Of a stretch of 64,000 bases of DNA, positions 36,094-47,025 are shown piece after piece; within the stretch, counting starts at the first letter, position 1; every line of letters starts with the position of its first letter. Origin of the DNA: Megaustenia siamemsis (Eukaryota > Mollusca > Gastropoda > Stylommatophora > Ariophantidae); assembly GCA_032433765.1 (NCBI GenBank), contig JAVIAB010000046.1:65502875-65566874 (forward strand). The letters are read 5' to 3'. The notes beneath the pieces are model-generated. The model did not search any database and had not been told where the DNA came from. It saw only the letters and a list, made by a program, of their open reading frames with translations. A program made the translations under genes and the position numbers.

Positions 36094-36633
36094 CTACTGA
36101 GGTCATTATAAGGGAATCCATAGAATGTCCTCACCTCAGGATCATCTACTCAAATGGTTCTGTATCCTGCAGACAGTGCCATGGTTGGGGTTTTGTGGCA
36201 TACCAGCATGGCAGAGAAGTGGCTAGGAAATCTGGCAGGTGTAACATGATGGTGTCCAGCATGAGAATGGAGACAGAAGCAGTAACGGCGGCAATAGCAT
36301 GGTTGGTTACACAGAACGTGGATCGCGCAGTCTTGGTGACTGACGCGCAAAGTATACTACAGAAGATTGACAGACAGTGTCTGTGGCAGGAGTGGATGCA
36401 GCTCGTGGATGTCTCTAAAGTAAGTGCCTCAGCATGGGTGTACTGTACTAGTGTACATATGGGTGTACTGTACTAGTGTACATGGCAATGAAATAACTGA
36501 TAAGCTCGCTGGCAGTTCTGGTGTGGCCTTACTGTGGACAGAGAGGACACCACCAAGTTTGTTCTTCATTCCTTCAGAGAAGAATAAAATGGGTGGGACA
36601 TTGATGTTTATATTGAAAGACTGTCGAGTATAA
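36094..36633 (+). pseudogene. RNase H-like domain broken by a 25-bp tandem duplication
   Basis: The + strand encodes a type-I RNase H-like fold. IIYSNGSV near 36145 is the first-strand motif and carries N where the catalytic D is expected. SSMRMETEAVTAAI near 36260 supplies the catalytic E, VLVTDAQSIL near 36335 the second D, and WVYCTSVH followed by GNEITDKLAG the C-terminal segment with the last D. A perfect 25-bp tandem duplication (36434-36458 and 36459-36483) shifts the frame inside the C-terminal motif; the frame on the far side is open to the stop at 36631-36633. Such domains occur in I-type LINEs, LTR elements and stand-alone genes; I cannot say which. Confidence 0.65.
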
Positions 36634-36930
36634 AGGTGAAAGTATAAATGTAATCAGAGTTTTCTATTCTATTTATCTAGTGCTATGTTATTTTGAGCTG
36701 AGGATGGCACATTCAGTAGAGATTATTGACCTTCAAAATCCTTCACTGCTATTGTTTGACTTTGCACAGGGCCCCTTGGTATCTTGTCACTTGTCCCTGT
36801 ATTCTTCTGACCTGCTGACATGTCATATCACAAATGTGATTTGAAGATTATTTTCTTTGTTTTATGTTGTAATTTGCTCAAATTATCTCTTTTCCCTTAC
36901 AAGATGCCTTGTAAGTCTTATAAGTATTCT
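36634..36930. other. Low-copy intron DNA, nothing recognised
   Basis: About 300 bp of AT-rich sequence between the RNase H remnant and the 20-bp array. No motif, open frame or exon borders found. Confidence 0.4.
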
Positions 36931-37287
36931 GAAGAGAAACTATTACAAATAAAGAGAAACCATTACAAATGAAGAGAAACCATTACAAATGAAGAAAACT
37001 CTTACAAATGAAGAGAAACCATTACAAATAAAGAGAAACCATTACAAATGAAGAGAAACCATTACAAATAAATAAAACCTTACAAATGAAGAGAAACCAT
37101 TACAAATGAAGAGAAACCATTACAAATGAAGAGAAAGCCATTACAAATGAAGAGAAACCATTACAAATGAAGAGAAACCATTACAATTTAAGAGAAACCA
37201 TTACAAAGGAAGAGAAACCATTATAAATGAAGAAAAACTCTTACAAATGAAGAGAAACCCTTACAAATGAAGAGAAACCCTTACAAG
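36931..37287. repeat. 20-bp minisatellite, about 18 copies
   Basis: Units gaagagaaaccattacaaat with small indels. Some units lack one or two bases (for example gaagaaaactcttacaaat). Confidence 0.94.
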
Positions 37288-37348
37288 ATGGAAAGTATAT
37301 ATTGTTCGAGTGTTCTGTTACCTTTGTCCTTCATCACTCATTTGGATG

Positions 37349-37607
37349 AGAGCTGCGATAGCTCAGTGGTTAGTGAGCTGGACAACAAAGGGCAAGAGGT
37401 AGGGTTCAATCGCAACTGACGGCTTCCGGTTCACCCAGCCTTTAATGGGTGCCGGATTATTTTTCTGGGAAAGTAAAGTGGCACGAGCGTAATACCGACC
37501 ACATTACCCTAAAAATCATGTGCCGTAGGTCTATAAAATTTATGGTCACTAACACCATATTCCCTATACGCCACTTGGCAAGACGGGGGTATTTTACTTT
37601 TTTTTTT
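37349..37607 (+). mobile_element. SINE-1 copy, plus orientation
   Basis: The tRNA-like head agctgcgatagctcagtggt has box A at about 37358-37376 and box B-like ggttcaatcgc at 37403-37413. The shared body (ggctt..gggtgccggatt, catgtgccgtaggtctataa) follows, with the conserved 3' end atacgccacttggcaagacg and a tail attttactttttttttt. The direct repeat actcat occurs on both sides (37336-37341 and 37608-37613) but is short and offset, so the TSD is weak. The tail ends 55 bp before host exon E3. Confidence 0.88.
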
Positions 37608-37662
37608 ACTCATGTGAACATTATTGAGAGGACTAGGAATGATCTCAATATTGTTTGTCCAG

Positions 37663-37739
37663 ATATACAAGCTGGAGGATTGGTCAGTGACGTCACAGCA
37701 CAACATCATGATCGCTCATGCCAGCATCCAGCAGATAAG
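37663..37739 (+). CDS. Host gene exon E3 (25 codons + 2 nt), unidentified protein
   Basis: This 77-bp exon has a strong acceptor caatattgtttgtccag (ending 37662) and donor gtatgc at 37740. It starts in phase 0, matching the end of E2, and ends with two bases (AG) that pair with the single leading G of E4 to give an arginine codon. It encodes IYKLEDWSVTSQHNIMIAHA then SIQQI. The phase match on both sides over 13-kb introns is the main argument that it is real. The peptide continues the possible beta-propeller-like pattern that starts at the end of E2. It is short and has no database support here. Confidence 0.62.
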
Positions 37740-37780
37740 GTATGCAGCTTATCTTTGTTGAATATTGACTGGGTTATGTG

Positions 37781-38074
37781 ACATGATCTCTCTTCTACTG
37801 ACATTATATTACCCTTACATGAGGATCTCTCTTCTACTGACATTATATTACCCTTACATGAGGATCTCTCTTCTACTTACATTATATTACCCTTACATGA
37901 GGATCTCTCTTCTACTTACATTATATTACCACTTACATGAGGATCTTTTTTCTACTTACATTATATTACCACTTACATGAGGATCTCTCTTCTACTTACA
38001 TTATATAACCACTTACATGAGGATCTCTCTTCTACTAACATTATATAACCACTTACATGAGGATCTCTCTTCTA
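37781..38074. repeat. 40-bp minisatellite X, block 1
   Basis: Units ctctcttctacttacattat plus attaccacttacatgaggat, about seven copies. The same array continues after LINE-A at 41609 and again after the solo LTR at 43493. The three blocks are one array split by two insertions. Confidence 0.95.
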
Positions 38075-39036
38075 TCTATCTATCTATTGACCTTTCGAGC
38101 CGTAACCGGGCCATAGGGCGTAGACCAAGATACACCTTCTCCTATATGAATTTTTTTGTTCTAGCAGTTTTCCAAGATAGATAAAGTGATCGATCTCTTC
38201 CACTGGTTTGTTTTCCATGTATATTTTGTCACCTGTTGGAATTAAACTTTTCATGACTTTAGTATTTTCATGATTGATCTCAAACCCAATTTTGCTGGCT
38301 ATTGATGATAGTTCATTTGTGTTTTCCTGCATCGTTTTTATCTGACTGCTGATGAGAACTATGTCATCAGCAAAGTCGAGGTCCTCCAAATGGTCTCCTT
38401 GTATCCATTCGATGCCTTTACTACCAGTGCAGCATTTCTTCATTATGAAGTCCATAACAAATCCAAATAACAAGGGCGATAAAATACATCCTTGTTTAAC
38501 CACAGTTTCTATTGGGAAACATTCGCTCAGTCCTTCCTCTGTTCGAACTGCACATGTGTAACCATCATACATGTCTTTGATAATATTTATGATTTTTGAT
38601 GGTAAACCATATTGCTTCAGAATTTTCCACAAAGAATCTCTATGAATACTATCAAATGCTTTTTGCTTTTCAATGTGTTCCTCCAATATAAGTCGTAGAG
38701 TGAAAATGTGGTCAAGGCAGCTTCTCCCTTTTCTAAACCCAGCCTGTTCTTCATGCATTACTGTATCTATTGAATCCTTTATTCTATTTAGGATGATTTT
38801 GCAGAATAACTTTGAGGCAACTGACAAAAGTGTCACGCCTCTCCAGTTGTTACAATCTCTAAGATTGCCCTTTTTTGGGATCTTAACAATGATTCCTTTT
38901 TTCCATTTATGAGGCGTCTTCTCTGTTTTCCAAATGATGTTGAAAATTTTTTGGAGATGTATTAGATTATGGCTATCAATTGCCTTGAGGATCTCAGCTG
39001 TTAACTTATCCTCTCCAGCAGCCTTGTTATTGGTCA

Positions 39037-40629
39037 AAAAGACGACACAGACTAAACAACGTTTCGGCTCAATAGGCCTTCATCAGGAACAAACAATAAA
39101 AACACACACACACAAATTAATAACGAAACAACCAAAACAAAAACAATCGAAATGTGTTAAAGAAAACAACAACAAAAAGTAAAACTATCCTGTCAAATCC
39201 AAAATAAAATCGTAACCAAGTGCGGCTGTCGTGAACGTCGAAAATCGTGCGAAAAAGTGCGTAAATGTAAACAGAACCAGAGGAGTAAACACAAGGGTCA
39301 GTGTGCAAACACAAAGGAGAAAGAATCGAATAGTAGTCTGACAGGTGTAAAAAGACGCTAAGAGTGAGATGTCTGAGAGTGGGGTACAGTAAAAATAAAT
39401 GAGGGGTAAGAAGCACAGAAAAAAAATTTTTTATAGAGGAGAAAACCGAAGTGTCTCATAAGGGACTAGAGGAGAAGAACTATAAAAAGTATGGCATAGT
39501 AAGTAGACCAAAGAACCCAAATATGTGTAGTAGAGAAGGCTATGCAAAAGGGAAGGAGCAAGCAAAAAGAAACTATGCGTATGAGTGTGATACATTCATA
39601 CCTCTCGGGGTCAGCGAACCATACTGGACTATAAGGCGATTTTCCAAAGTATAGCGGCTGCGGTCGCCAGAGTGACAAAGATGTCAGTGACACGGATGTC
39701 GTCTTTGCCCTTGTGATCAGGGGAGTTGAAGTGGGAAGATACCGGAGTACCAGTATTTTGTTGGACAGTATTTTGTTTGATTTTGTGAACATCTACGTGA
39801 TGTCCAACTAAATACTGGTACTCCGGTATCTTCCCACTTCAACTCCCCTGATCACAAGGGCAAAGACGACATCCGTGTCACTGGTATTGTCCTTTGTCAC
39901 TCTGGCGACCGCAGCCGCTATACTTTGGAAAATCGCCTTATAGTCCAGTATGGTTCGCTGACCCCGAGAGGTATGAATGTATCACACTCATACGCATAGT
40001 TTCTTTTTGCTTGCTCCTTCCCTTTTGCATAGCCTTCTCTACTACACATATTTGGGTTCTTTGGTCTACTTACTATGCCATACTTTTTATAGTTCTTCTC
40101 CTCTAGTCCCTTATGAGACACTTCGGTTTTCTCCTCTATAAAAAATTTTTTTTCTGTGCTTCTTACCCCTCATTTATTTTTACTGTACCCCACTCTCAGA
40201 CATCTCACTCTTAGCGTCTTTTTACACCTGTCAGACTACTATTCGATTCTTTCTCCTTTGTGTTTGCACACTGACCCTTGTGTTTACTCCTCTGGTTCTG
40301 TTTACATTTACGCACTTTTTCGCACGATTTTCGACGTTCACGACAGCCGCACTTGGTTACGATTTTATTTTGGATTTGACAGGATAGTTTTACTTTTTGT
40401 TGTTGTTTTCTTTAACACATTTCGATTGTTTTTGTTTTGGTTGTTTCGTTATTAATTTGTGTGTGTGTGTTTTTATTGTTTGTTCCTGATGAAGGCCTAT
40501 TGAGCCGAAACGTTGTTTAGTCTGTGTCGTCCACTTGTCACGTAAAGCTTCTTACATACCTTTTTTTATTTTTTAATTTTTCCTCATATTCAGCTTTACT
40601 GCAGCTTCGCATTTTTATGCCTTAACCCT
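39037..40629 (+). mobile_element. Fold-back element with 0.73-kb inverted arms, Penelope-like ends
   Basis: A 1.59-kb insertion in LINE-A is bounded by the 13-bp TSD ttgttattggtca (39024-39036 and 40630-40642). Arm 39041-39767 is the near-exact reverse complement of 39801-40531, differing by a few substitutions and one 4-bp indel near 39680. The loop is 39768-39800. A 98-bp unique extension (40532-40629) follows the right arm only. The arms carry cctgatgaaggcctattgag followed by ccgaaacg, a signature I associate with ends of Penelope-like elements. No RT or GIY-YIG frame is present, so it is non-autonomous. Frames inside the arms (up to 100 codons) occur identically in both arms and lack recognisable motifs. 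Confidence 0.8.
40485..40531 (+). ncRNA. Hammerhead-ribozyme-like core in the fold-back arm
   Basis: On the + strand, CTGATGA (40486-40492) is followed by an A, a short GGC...GCC hairpin, then GAAAC (40507-40511) and a GTC nine bases later. This order matches the CUGAUGA / stem II / GAAA / NUH core of hammerhead ribozymes, known from Penelope-like elements with very short stem III. Deviations: one extra A before stem II and no convincing stem I pairing that I can see. The mirror copy is on the minus strand at 39061-39087. Activity is unproven. Confidence 0.4.
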
Positions 40630-41608
40630 TTGTTATTGGTCATAAGCTTTAAGGTGGTTTCTATTTCACTCACGGTGAAGTCATCTAAATTTACATCTAA
40701 TTCTGCTGCTGGTGTTTCAGCTTCAAAATCTATTAAACTGTGGGGTAGTGGACGGTTAAGAATTTCTTTGAAGTGTTCCGCCCAACGGGCTTTTATGTCT
40801 GCGCTTGTTGTTAGCATTAATCCAGATTTGTCTAGAATTGGTGTTCCACTGGATGTATAGGTGTTTGTCAGCATCTTTTGTACAGTATAAATAGTTCTGC
40901 TGTCTCCTGTAATTGCAGCTGTCTCTGCTTTCTCTGCCAAATTGTCTATATAAGCTCTTGTATCTCTTCTTGCTGAACTTTTCACTTTGTTGTCTAATTC
41001 TTTGTATGTTGCTTTTGCCAGAACCTTTCCAAGATCTGTCTTTACATTAGTCATGGCTCTCTTCGCTTCTCTTCTTTCTTTGATGTATTTCCACGTGGTG
41101 TCTGAGATCCAAGCTCGTTTTTCCATTTTCTTCAGTCCAGCACTTGCTTCTGCTGCTGTCATTAGTATTTTGCTCTGTGAGTCCCACATTTCATTGATAT
41201 CTAAGTCTATTTCACCGAGTGCTGTATAACAATTACTTAGCTCTATGTTAAACTTTTCCTTTATGGCTTCATCTTTCAATTTATGACTATCAATTTTATG
41301 TGTAATTGACCTCTTCTGTTGGTTTCTAAATTTTAATCTTATTTTCCCAATGCACAGGTTGAGGTCACTATTAACATCAGCACCTCTGTATGCTCTTACA
41401 TCTATTAATGATGATCTGAATTGTTGTTTAATACATAGGTGGTCAATTTGATTTGATGTTCTATCATCAGGAGATATCCATGTTGTTTTGTGAATATTTT
41501 TGTGTGGAAATAATGTCCCACCTATAACTAGATTTTCTATTAAACATAATTCTATTAATCTTTCTCCATTCTGACTTGTAATATCACAGCCTTCTCTCCC
41601 CATCACAT

Positions 41609-42306
41609 ATCTCTCTTCTACTGACATTATATTACCACTAGATGAGATCTCTATTCTACTGACATTATATTACCACTAGATGAGATCTCTATTCTACTGA
41701 CATTATATTACCACTAGATGAGATCTCTCTTCTACTGACATTATATTACCACTAGATGAGATCTCTCTTCTACTGACATTATATTACCACTAGATGAGAT
41801 CTCTCTTCTACTGACATTATATTACCACTACATGATGATCTCTATTCTACTGACATTATATTACCACTAGATGAGATCTCTATTCTACTGACATTATATT
41901 ACCACTAGATGAGATCTCTCTTCTACTGACATTATATTACCACTAGATGAGATCTCTCTTCTACTGACATTATATTACCACTACATGATGATCTCTATTC
42001 TACTGACATTATATTACCACTAGATGAGATCTCTATTCTACTGACATTATATTACCACTAGATGAGATCTCTCTTCTACTGACATTATATTACCACTAGA
42101 TGATATCTCTCTTCTACTTACATTATATTACCACTTACATGAGGATCTTTCTTCTACTAACATTATATTACCACTACATGAGGATCTCTCTTCTACTTAC
42201 ATTATATTACCACTACATGAGGATCTTTCTTCTACTAACATTATATTACCACTACATGATGATCTCTCTTCTACTTACATTATATTACCACTACATGAGG
42301 ATCTCT
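41609..42306. repeat. Minisatellite X, block 2 (38-bp and 40-bp units)
   Basis: Mostly 38-bp units (ctctcttctactgacattat plus attaccactagatgagat) in a local sub-pattern of five or six units that recurs, returning to 40-bp-type units near 42120. It ends at ctct, the 4-bp TSD of the solo LTR. Confidence 0.95.
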
Positions 42307-43492
42307 TGTGGCAGACTTCTTACAGACTTCTAACTTATACTTGTTCTTTCATTGACATACACATATAACTCATCATCCTTTTTGAACAAGTATAAACAAA
42401 GTCTTTATTAGTGACTTCTACATGTGGTTTTACAAAATCTGTTGTTAATTGACATAGCCGATAGACGATGATGAATTGTCAGTAAGCGCGATCGTATATG
42501 GTTCTTAAGTCTATCTACGTTCTTCCAGTTCTGTACGTTTCTAAGTTTACTTGTGCATCTACGTTCTTCCGGTGTGACTATGTCCGTTCTCTAAAATCTC
42601 CTTTGGAACTTATTAACATCTAATATCTTGGTACTTTAAACTATTCTACTTTTTGAGTCCAACTCTTGTCACAATATTCTCTGAAGATACTTGTACTTTT
42701 TCGAAGTCCTAACTAACATCCGCCTTGAGGCAGGTATCTACTTTCTTCACTATATCTTCACCGTCTCTCTTCATCTTTCCTATCTGAATGTCTGTGTCCC
42801 TCTGAATGTCTGTGAATCCCCTAATTCTCTGTGTCTCGTGTTTTTAGTGTCAGGTGGCCACACCTCCTGGCCATAGATACGCTTAACCTACGTCTGTTGG
42901 CCGTCACATTTCTGTAACTCCGCCCTTCTTGACTATGTCCATAGTTTATTACTTAAATTACTTTAGTCGACAACTGTCTGTCTTCTCAAACATTGTTTTA
43001 AAAACCCTTCCATTGATCCTTTGTTACACGCGGCCTCTCGACCCCTTTCATCACAGCTCGTCCATCTGGACTTCAAGGCGTCTGCCGACATAAGAGTTTC
43101 CTTTATTTTTCTCGGCCCGGTTCTTCAAAGGACGCTCCTGGTCTAGTCTTAGTGATACGCTACTCCGTGTCCACACCTGCTGGCGGGAGGTTATCGTCCG
43201 CTTTGTCACGTTACATAACTGTCTCCGCCAGAGCAAACATTTCTCTGGACCTACAAGCTTCAGACTGGACACCTGTGCGCCTTTTACCTGTAATCTTAAA
43301 GTTGATTACGACACAGCGACAGAGCTTGGTAGACTTAACGTCTCCTTGCTAATCCTCAAGACTTCACTTTAATTCTACACCGTCTAAAATTATTCTATCT
43401 TTCATCGTCACCGCGTCGTTCTTTTATTCATCCTCCGAAGATCGTCATTTTCCTCCTCTCATTATCCTACATGAATGAGTCACACTATCACA
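42307..43492 (-). mobile_element. Solo-LTR-like insertion, 4-bp TSD
   Basis: A 1,186-bp segment unrelated to its surroundings sits exactly within one unit of array X. It begins tgtggcag and ends ctatcaca, so it has TGTG...CACA ends. It is flanked by ctct (42303-42306 and 43493-43496); removing it with one ctct restores the normal unit gaggatctctcttctact. Read on the minus strand, an aataaa signal lies near the 3' end (about 42405). The base composition is less AT-rich than the array. There is no internal retrotransposon coding region, so it fits a solo LTR of a Ty3-type element; superfamily is inferred only from TSD length and ends. Confidence 0.68.
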
Positions 43493-44538
43493 CTCTCTTC
43501 TACTGACATTATATTACCACTTACATGAGGATCTTTCTTCTACTGACATTATATTACCACTTACATGAGGATCTTTCTTCTACTGACATTATATTACCAC
43601 TTACATGAGGATCTTTCTTCTACTTACATTATATTACCACTTACATGAGGATCTTTCTTCTACTGACATTATATTACCACTTACATGAGGATCTTTCTTC
43701 TACTGACATTATATTACCACTTACATGATGATCTCTCTTCTACTTACATTATATTACCACTTACATGATGATCTCTCTTCTACTTACATTATATTACCAC
43801 TTACATGAGGATCTTTCTTCTACTGACATTATATTACCACTACATGATGATCTCTCTTCTACTTACATTATATTACCACTACATGATGATCTCTCTTCTA
43901 CTTACATTATATTACCACTTACATGAGGATCTTTCTTCTACTGACATTATATTACCACTACATGATGATCTCTCTTCTACTTACATTATATTACCACTTA
44001 CATGAGGATCTTTCTTCTACTGACATTATATTACCACGTACATGAGGATCTTTCTTCTACTTACATTATATTACCACTACATGATGATCTCTCTTATACT
44101 TACATTATATTACCACTTACATGAGGATCTTTCTTCTACTGACATTATATTACCACTTACATGAGGATCTCTGTTTTTCTTACATTATATTACCACTACA
44201 TGATGATCTCTCTTCTACTGACATTATATTACCACTTACATGAGGATCTTTCTTCTACTGACATTATATTACCACTTACATGATGATCTCTCTTCTACTT
44301 ACATTATATTACCACTTACATGAGGATCTCTCTTCTACTTACATTATATTACCACTTACATGAGGATCTTTCTTCTACTGACATTATATTACCACTTACA
44401 TGAGGATCTTTCTTCTACTGACATTATATTACCACTTACATGATGATCTCTCTTCTACTTACATTATATTACCACTTACATGAGGATCTTTCTTCTACTG
44501 ACATTATATTACCACTTACATGAGGATCTCTCTTCTAC
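43493..44538. repeat. Minisatellite X, block 3, about 26 copies
   Basis: 40-bp units (ttcttctactgacattatat plus taccacttacatgaggatct) with gagg/gatg and ctttc/ctctc variants. Continuous with blocks 1 and 2 before the insertions. It meets the unrelated 42-bp array at about 44540. Confidence 0.95.
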
Positions 44539-44544
44539 AAATTT

Positions 44545-45303
44545 TTGGACTGTATATACAGTGTAGTTCTATCTATTGTCTCCATACACACAGTTGGACT
44601 GTATATAGTTCTATCTATTGTCTCCATACACACAGTTGGACTGTATATAGTTCTATCTATTGTCTCCATACACACAGTTGGACTGTATATAGTTCTATCT
44701 ATTGTCTCCATGTACAACTAGTTGGACTGTATATAGTTCTCTCTATTGTCTCCATACACACAGTTGGACTGTATATAGTTCTATCTATTGTCTCCATGTA
44801 CAACTTGTTTGACTGTATATAGTTCTCTCTATTGTCTCCATACACACAGTTGGACTGTATATAGTTCTATCTATTGTCTCCATGTACAACTTGTTTGACT
44901 GTATATAGTTCTCTCTATTGTCTCCATACACACAGTTGGACTGTATATAGTTCTCTCTATTGTCTCCATACACACAGTTTGACTGTATATAGTTCTCTCT
45001 ATTGTCTCCATACACACAGTTGGACTGTATATAGTTCTATCTATTGTCTCCATACACACAGTTGGACTGTATATAGTTCTCTCTATTGTCTCCATACACA
45101 CAGTTTGACTGTATATAGTTCTATCTATTGTCTCCATACACACAATTGGACTGTATATAGTTCTATCTATTGTCTCCATACACACAATTGGACTGTATAT
45201 AGTTCTATCTATTGTCTCCATGTACAACTTGTTGGACTGTATATAGTTCTATCTACTGTCTCCATGCACACAATTAGACTGTATATAGTTCTATCTATTG
45301 TCT
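44545..45303. repeat. 42-bp minisatellite, 18 copies
   Basis: Core ttggactgtatatagttcta plus tctattgtctccatacacacag. The 14-codon period keeps long frames open on both strands; these are artefacts. Confidence 0.96.
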
Positions 45304-45305
45304 AT

Positions 45306-46755
45306 GAGGGTGTAATTTTGATGATTGATGAAGGTGTAGTTTTGATGATTGATGAAGGTGTTGTTGTCGTGATTGATGAAGGTGTGGTTTTGATGATTGA
45401 TGAAGGTGTGGTTTTGATGATTGATGAAGGTATGGTTTTGATGGTTGATGAAGGTATGGTTTTGATGGTTGATGAGGGTGTAATTTTGATGATTGATGAA
45501 AGTGTAGTTTTGATGATTGATGAAGGTGTGGTTTTGATGGTTGATGAAGGTATGGTTTTGATGGTTGATGAGGGTGTAATTTTGATGATTGATGAAAGTG
45601 TAGTTTTGATGATTGATGAAGGTGTGGTTTTGATGATTGATAAAGGTGTGGTTTTGATGATTGATGAAGGTGTGGTTTTGATGATTAATGAAGGTATGGT
45701 TTTGATGATTGATGAAGGTGTGGTTTTGATGAAGGTGTGGTTTGATGATTGATGAAGGTGTGGTTTTGATAATTTATGAAGGTGTGGTTTGATGATTGAT
45801 GAGGGTGTGGTTTTGATGATTGATGAGGGTGTGGTTTTGGTGATTGATGAAGGTGTGGTTTTGATGATTGATGAGGGTGTAATTTTGATGATTGATGAAG
45901 GTGTGGTTTTGATGATTGATGAGGGTGTAATTTTGACGATTGATGAAGGTGTGGTTTTGATGATTGATGAAGGTGTAATTTTGATGATTGATGAAGGTGT
46001 GGTTTTGATGATTGATGAGGGTGTAATTTTGATGATTGATGAAGGTGTGGTTTTGATGATTGATGAAGGTGTTGTTGTCGTGATTGATGAAGGTGTGGTT
46101 TTGATGATTGATGAGGGTGTAATTTTCATGATTAATGAAGGTGTGGTTTTGATGATTAATGAAGGTGTGGTTTTGATGATTGATGAAGGTGTGGTTTTGA
46201 TGATTGATGAAGGTGTGGTTTTGATGTTTGATGAGGGTGTAATTTTGATGATTGATGAAGGTGTGGTTTTGATGATTGATAAAGGTGTAGTTTTGATGAT
46301 TGATGAAGGTGTTGTGGTGATTGATAAAGGTGTAGTTTTGATGATTGATGAAGGTGTTGTGGTGATTGATGAAGGTGTAGTTTTGATGATTGATGAAGGT
46401 GTAGTTTTGATGATTGATGAAGGTGTTGTGGTGACTGATGAAGGTGTAGTTTTGATGATTGATGAAGGTGTTATTGTGGTAATTAATGAAGGTATAATTT
46501 TGATGATTGATGAAGGTGTAGTTTTGATAATTGATGAAGGTGTAGTTGTGGTGATTGATGAAGGTGTTGTTGTGGTGATTTATGAAGATGTTGTTGTGGT
46601 GATTGATGAAGGTGTAGTTGTGGTGATTGATGAAGGTGTTGTTGTGGTGATTGATGAAGATGTTGTTGTGGTGATTGATGAAGGTGTTGTTGTGATGGAT
46701 GAAGGTTTTGTGATAATCGATAAAGGTCTTTTTGTGGTGATTGATGAATGTGTTG
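45306..46755. repeat. 24-bp minisatellite, about 60 copies
   Basis: Core gatgaaggtgtggttttgat plus gatt. The unit is eight codons, so a + frame reads IDEGVVLM repeats and a minus frame reads IIKTTPSS repeats. Variants with gttgtggtgattg become dominant towards the right end. Confidence 0.96.
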
Positions 46756-47025
46756 TAATGAGATTCAAAATGTCAACTTTTGACAACTATGAAGATGTAC
46801 ATTGCCATCAGGATCCATACTTTGTCATTTGTTGAAGAGATCTCAGCACCAATGGGGCTGATCTGAGTGCTGTGATTTAATAATTTACTCAGCACATAAT
46901 GCTATTACAAAGAAAACATATAATTAGTTGGCAAATTATTCTTGCACAAAATAAATGTCAGTTGCAACAGTGTTCTTGAATTGATTGATGCTTGCTGACA
47001 TCTTGTTTCTTAAAGATTCATCAGA
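46756..47025. other. Low-copy intron DNA, nothing recognised
   Basis: About 270 bp between two arrays. No open frame with splice borders, no known element. Confidence 0.4.

Larger units (their letters stand above)
38075..41608 (-). mobile_element. LINE-A copy, long but internally deleted, in array X
   Basis: On the minus strand this runs from the late endonuclease (VMGREGCDITSQNGERLIE near 41600, then WISPDDRTSNQIDHLCIKQQ) through the linker to 40643. It is interrupted by the 1.6-kb fold-back element, then resumes with MTNNKAAGEDKLTAEILKAI at 39035, the RT palm, VVKQGCILSPLLFGFVMDF near 38480, and FADD at 38363-38374. A deletion at about 38172 joins the RT directly to the 3' UTR, removing the C-terminal domain. 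RT motif A reads EHIEKQKAFDSIHRDSLW: the segment that should hold the first catalytic aspartate is missing. The GATA-type tail lies at 38075-38088. TSD atctctcttcta: 38063-38074 and 41609-41620. Confidence 0.92.

Noticed and set aside
37349..37613. Firm TSD for the SINE-1 copy at 37.3 kb
   Set aside because: Only actcat is shared and the left copy is offset by seven bases from the SINE head; too weak to claim.
39894..40455. Two 70-100-residue membrane-like proteins in the fold-back arm
   Set aside because: They occur identically in both arms, have no recognisable domain, and hydrophobicity follows from T-rich composition.
45302..46835. Acidic IDEGVVLM-repeat protein and its minus-strand partner
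   Set aside because: A 24-bp unit open on both strands; no non-repeat coding flank.
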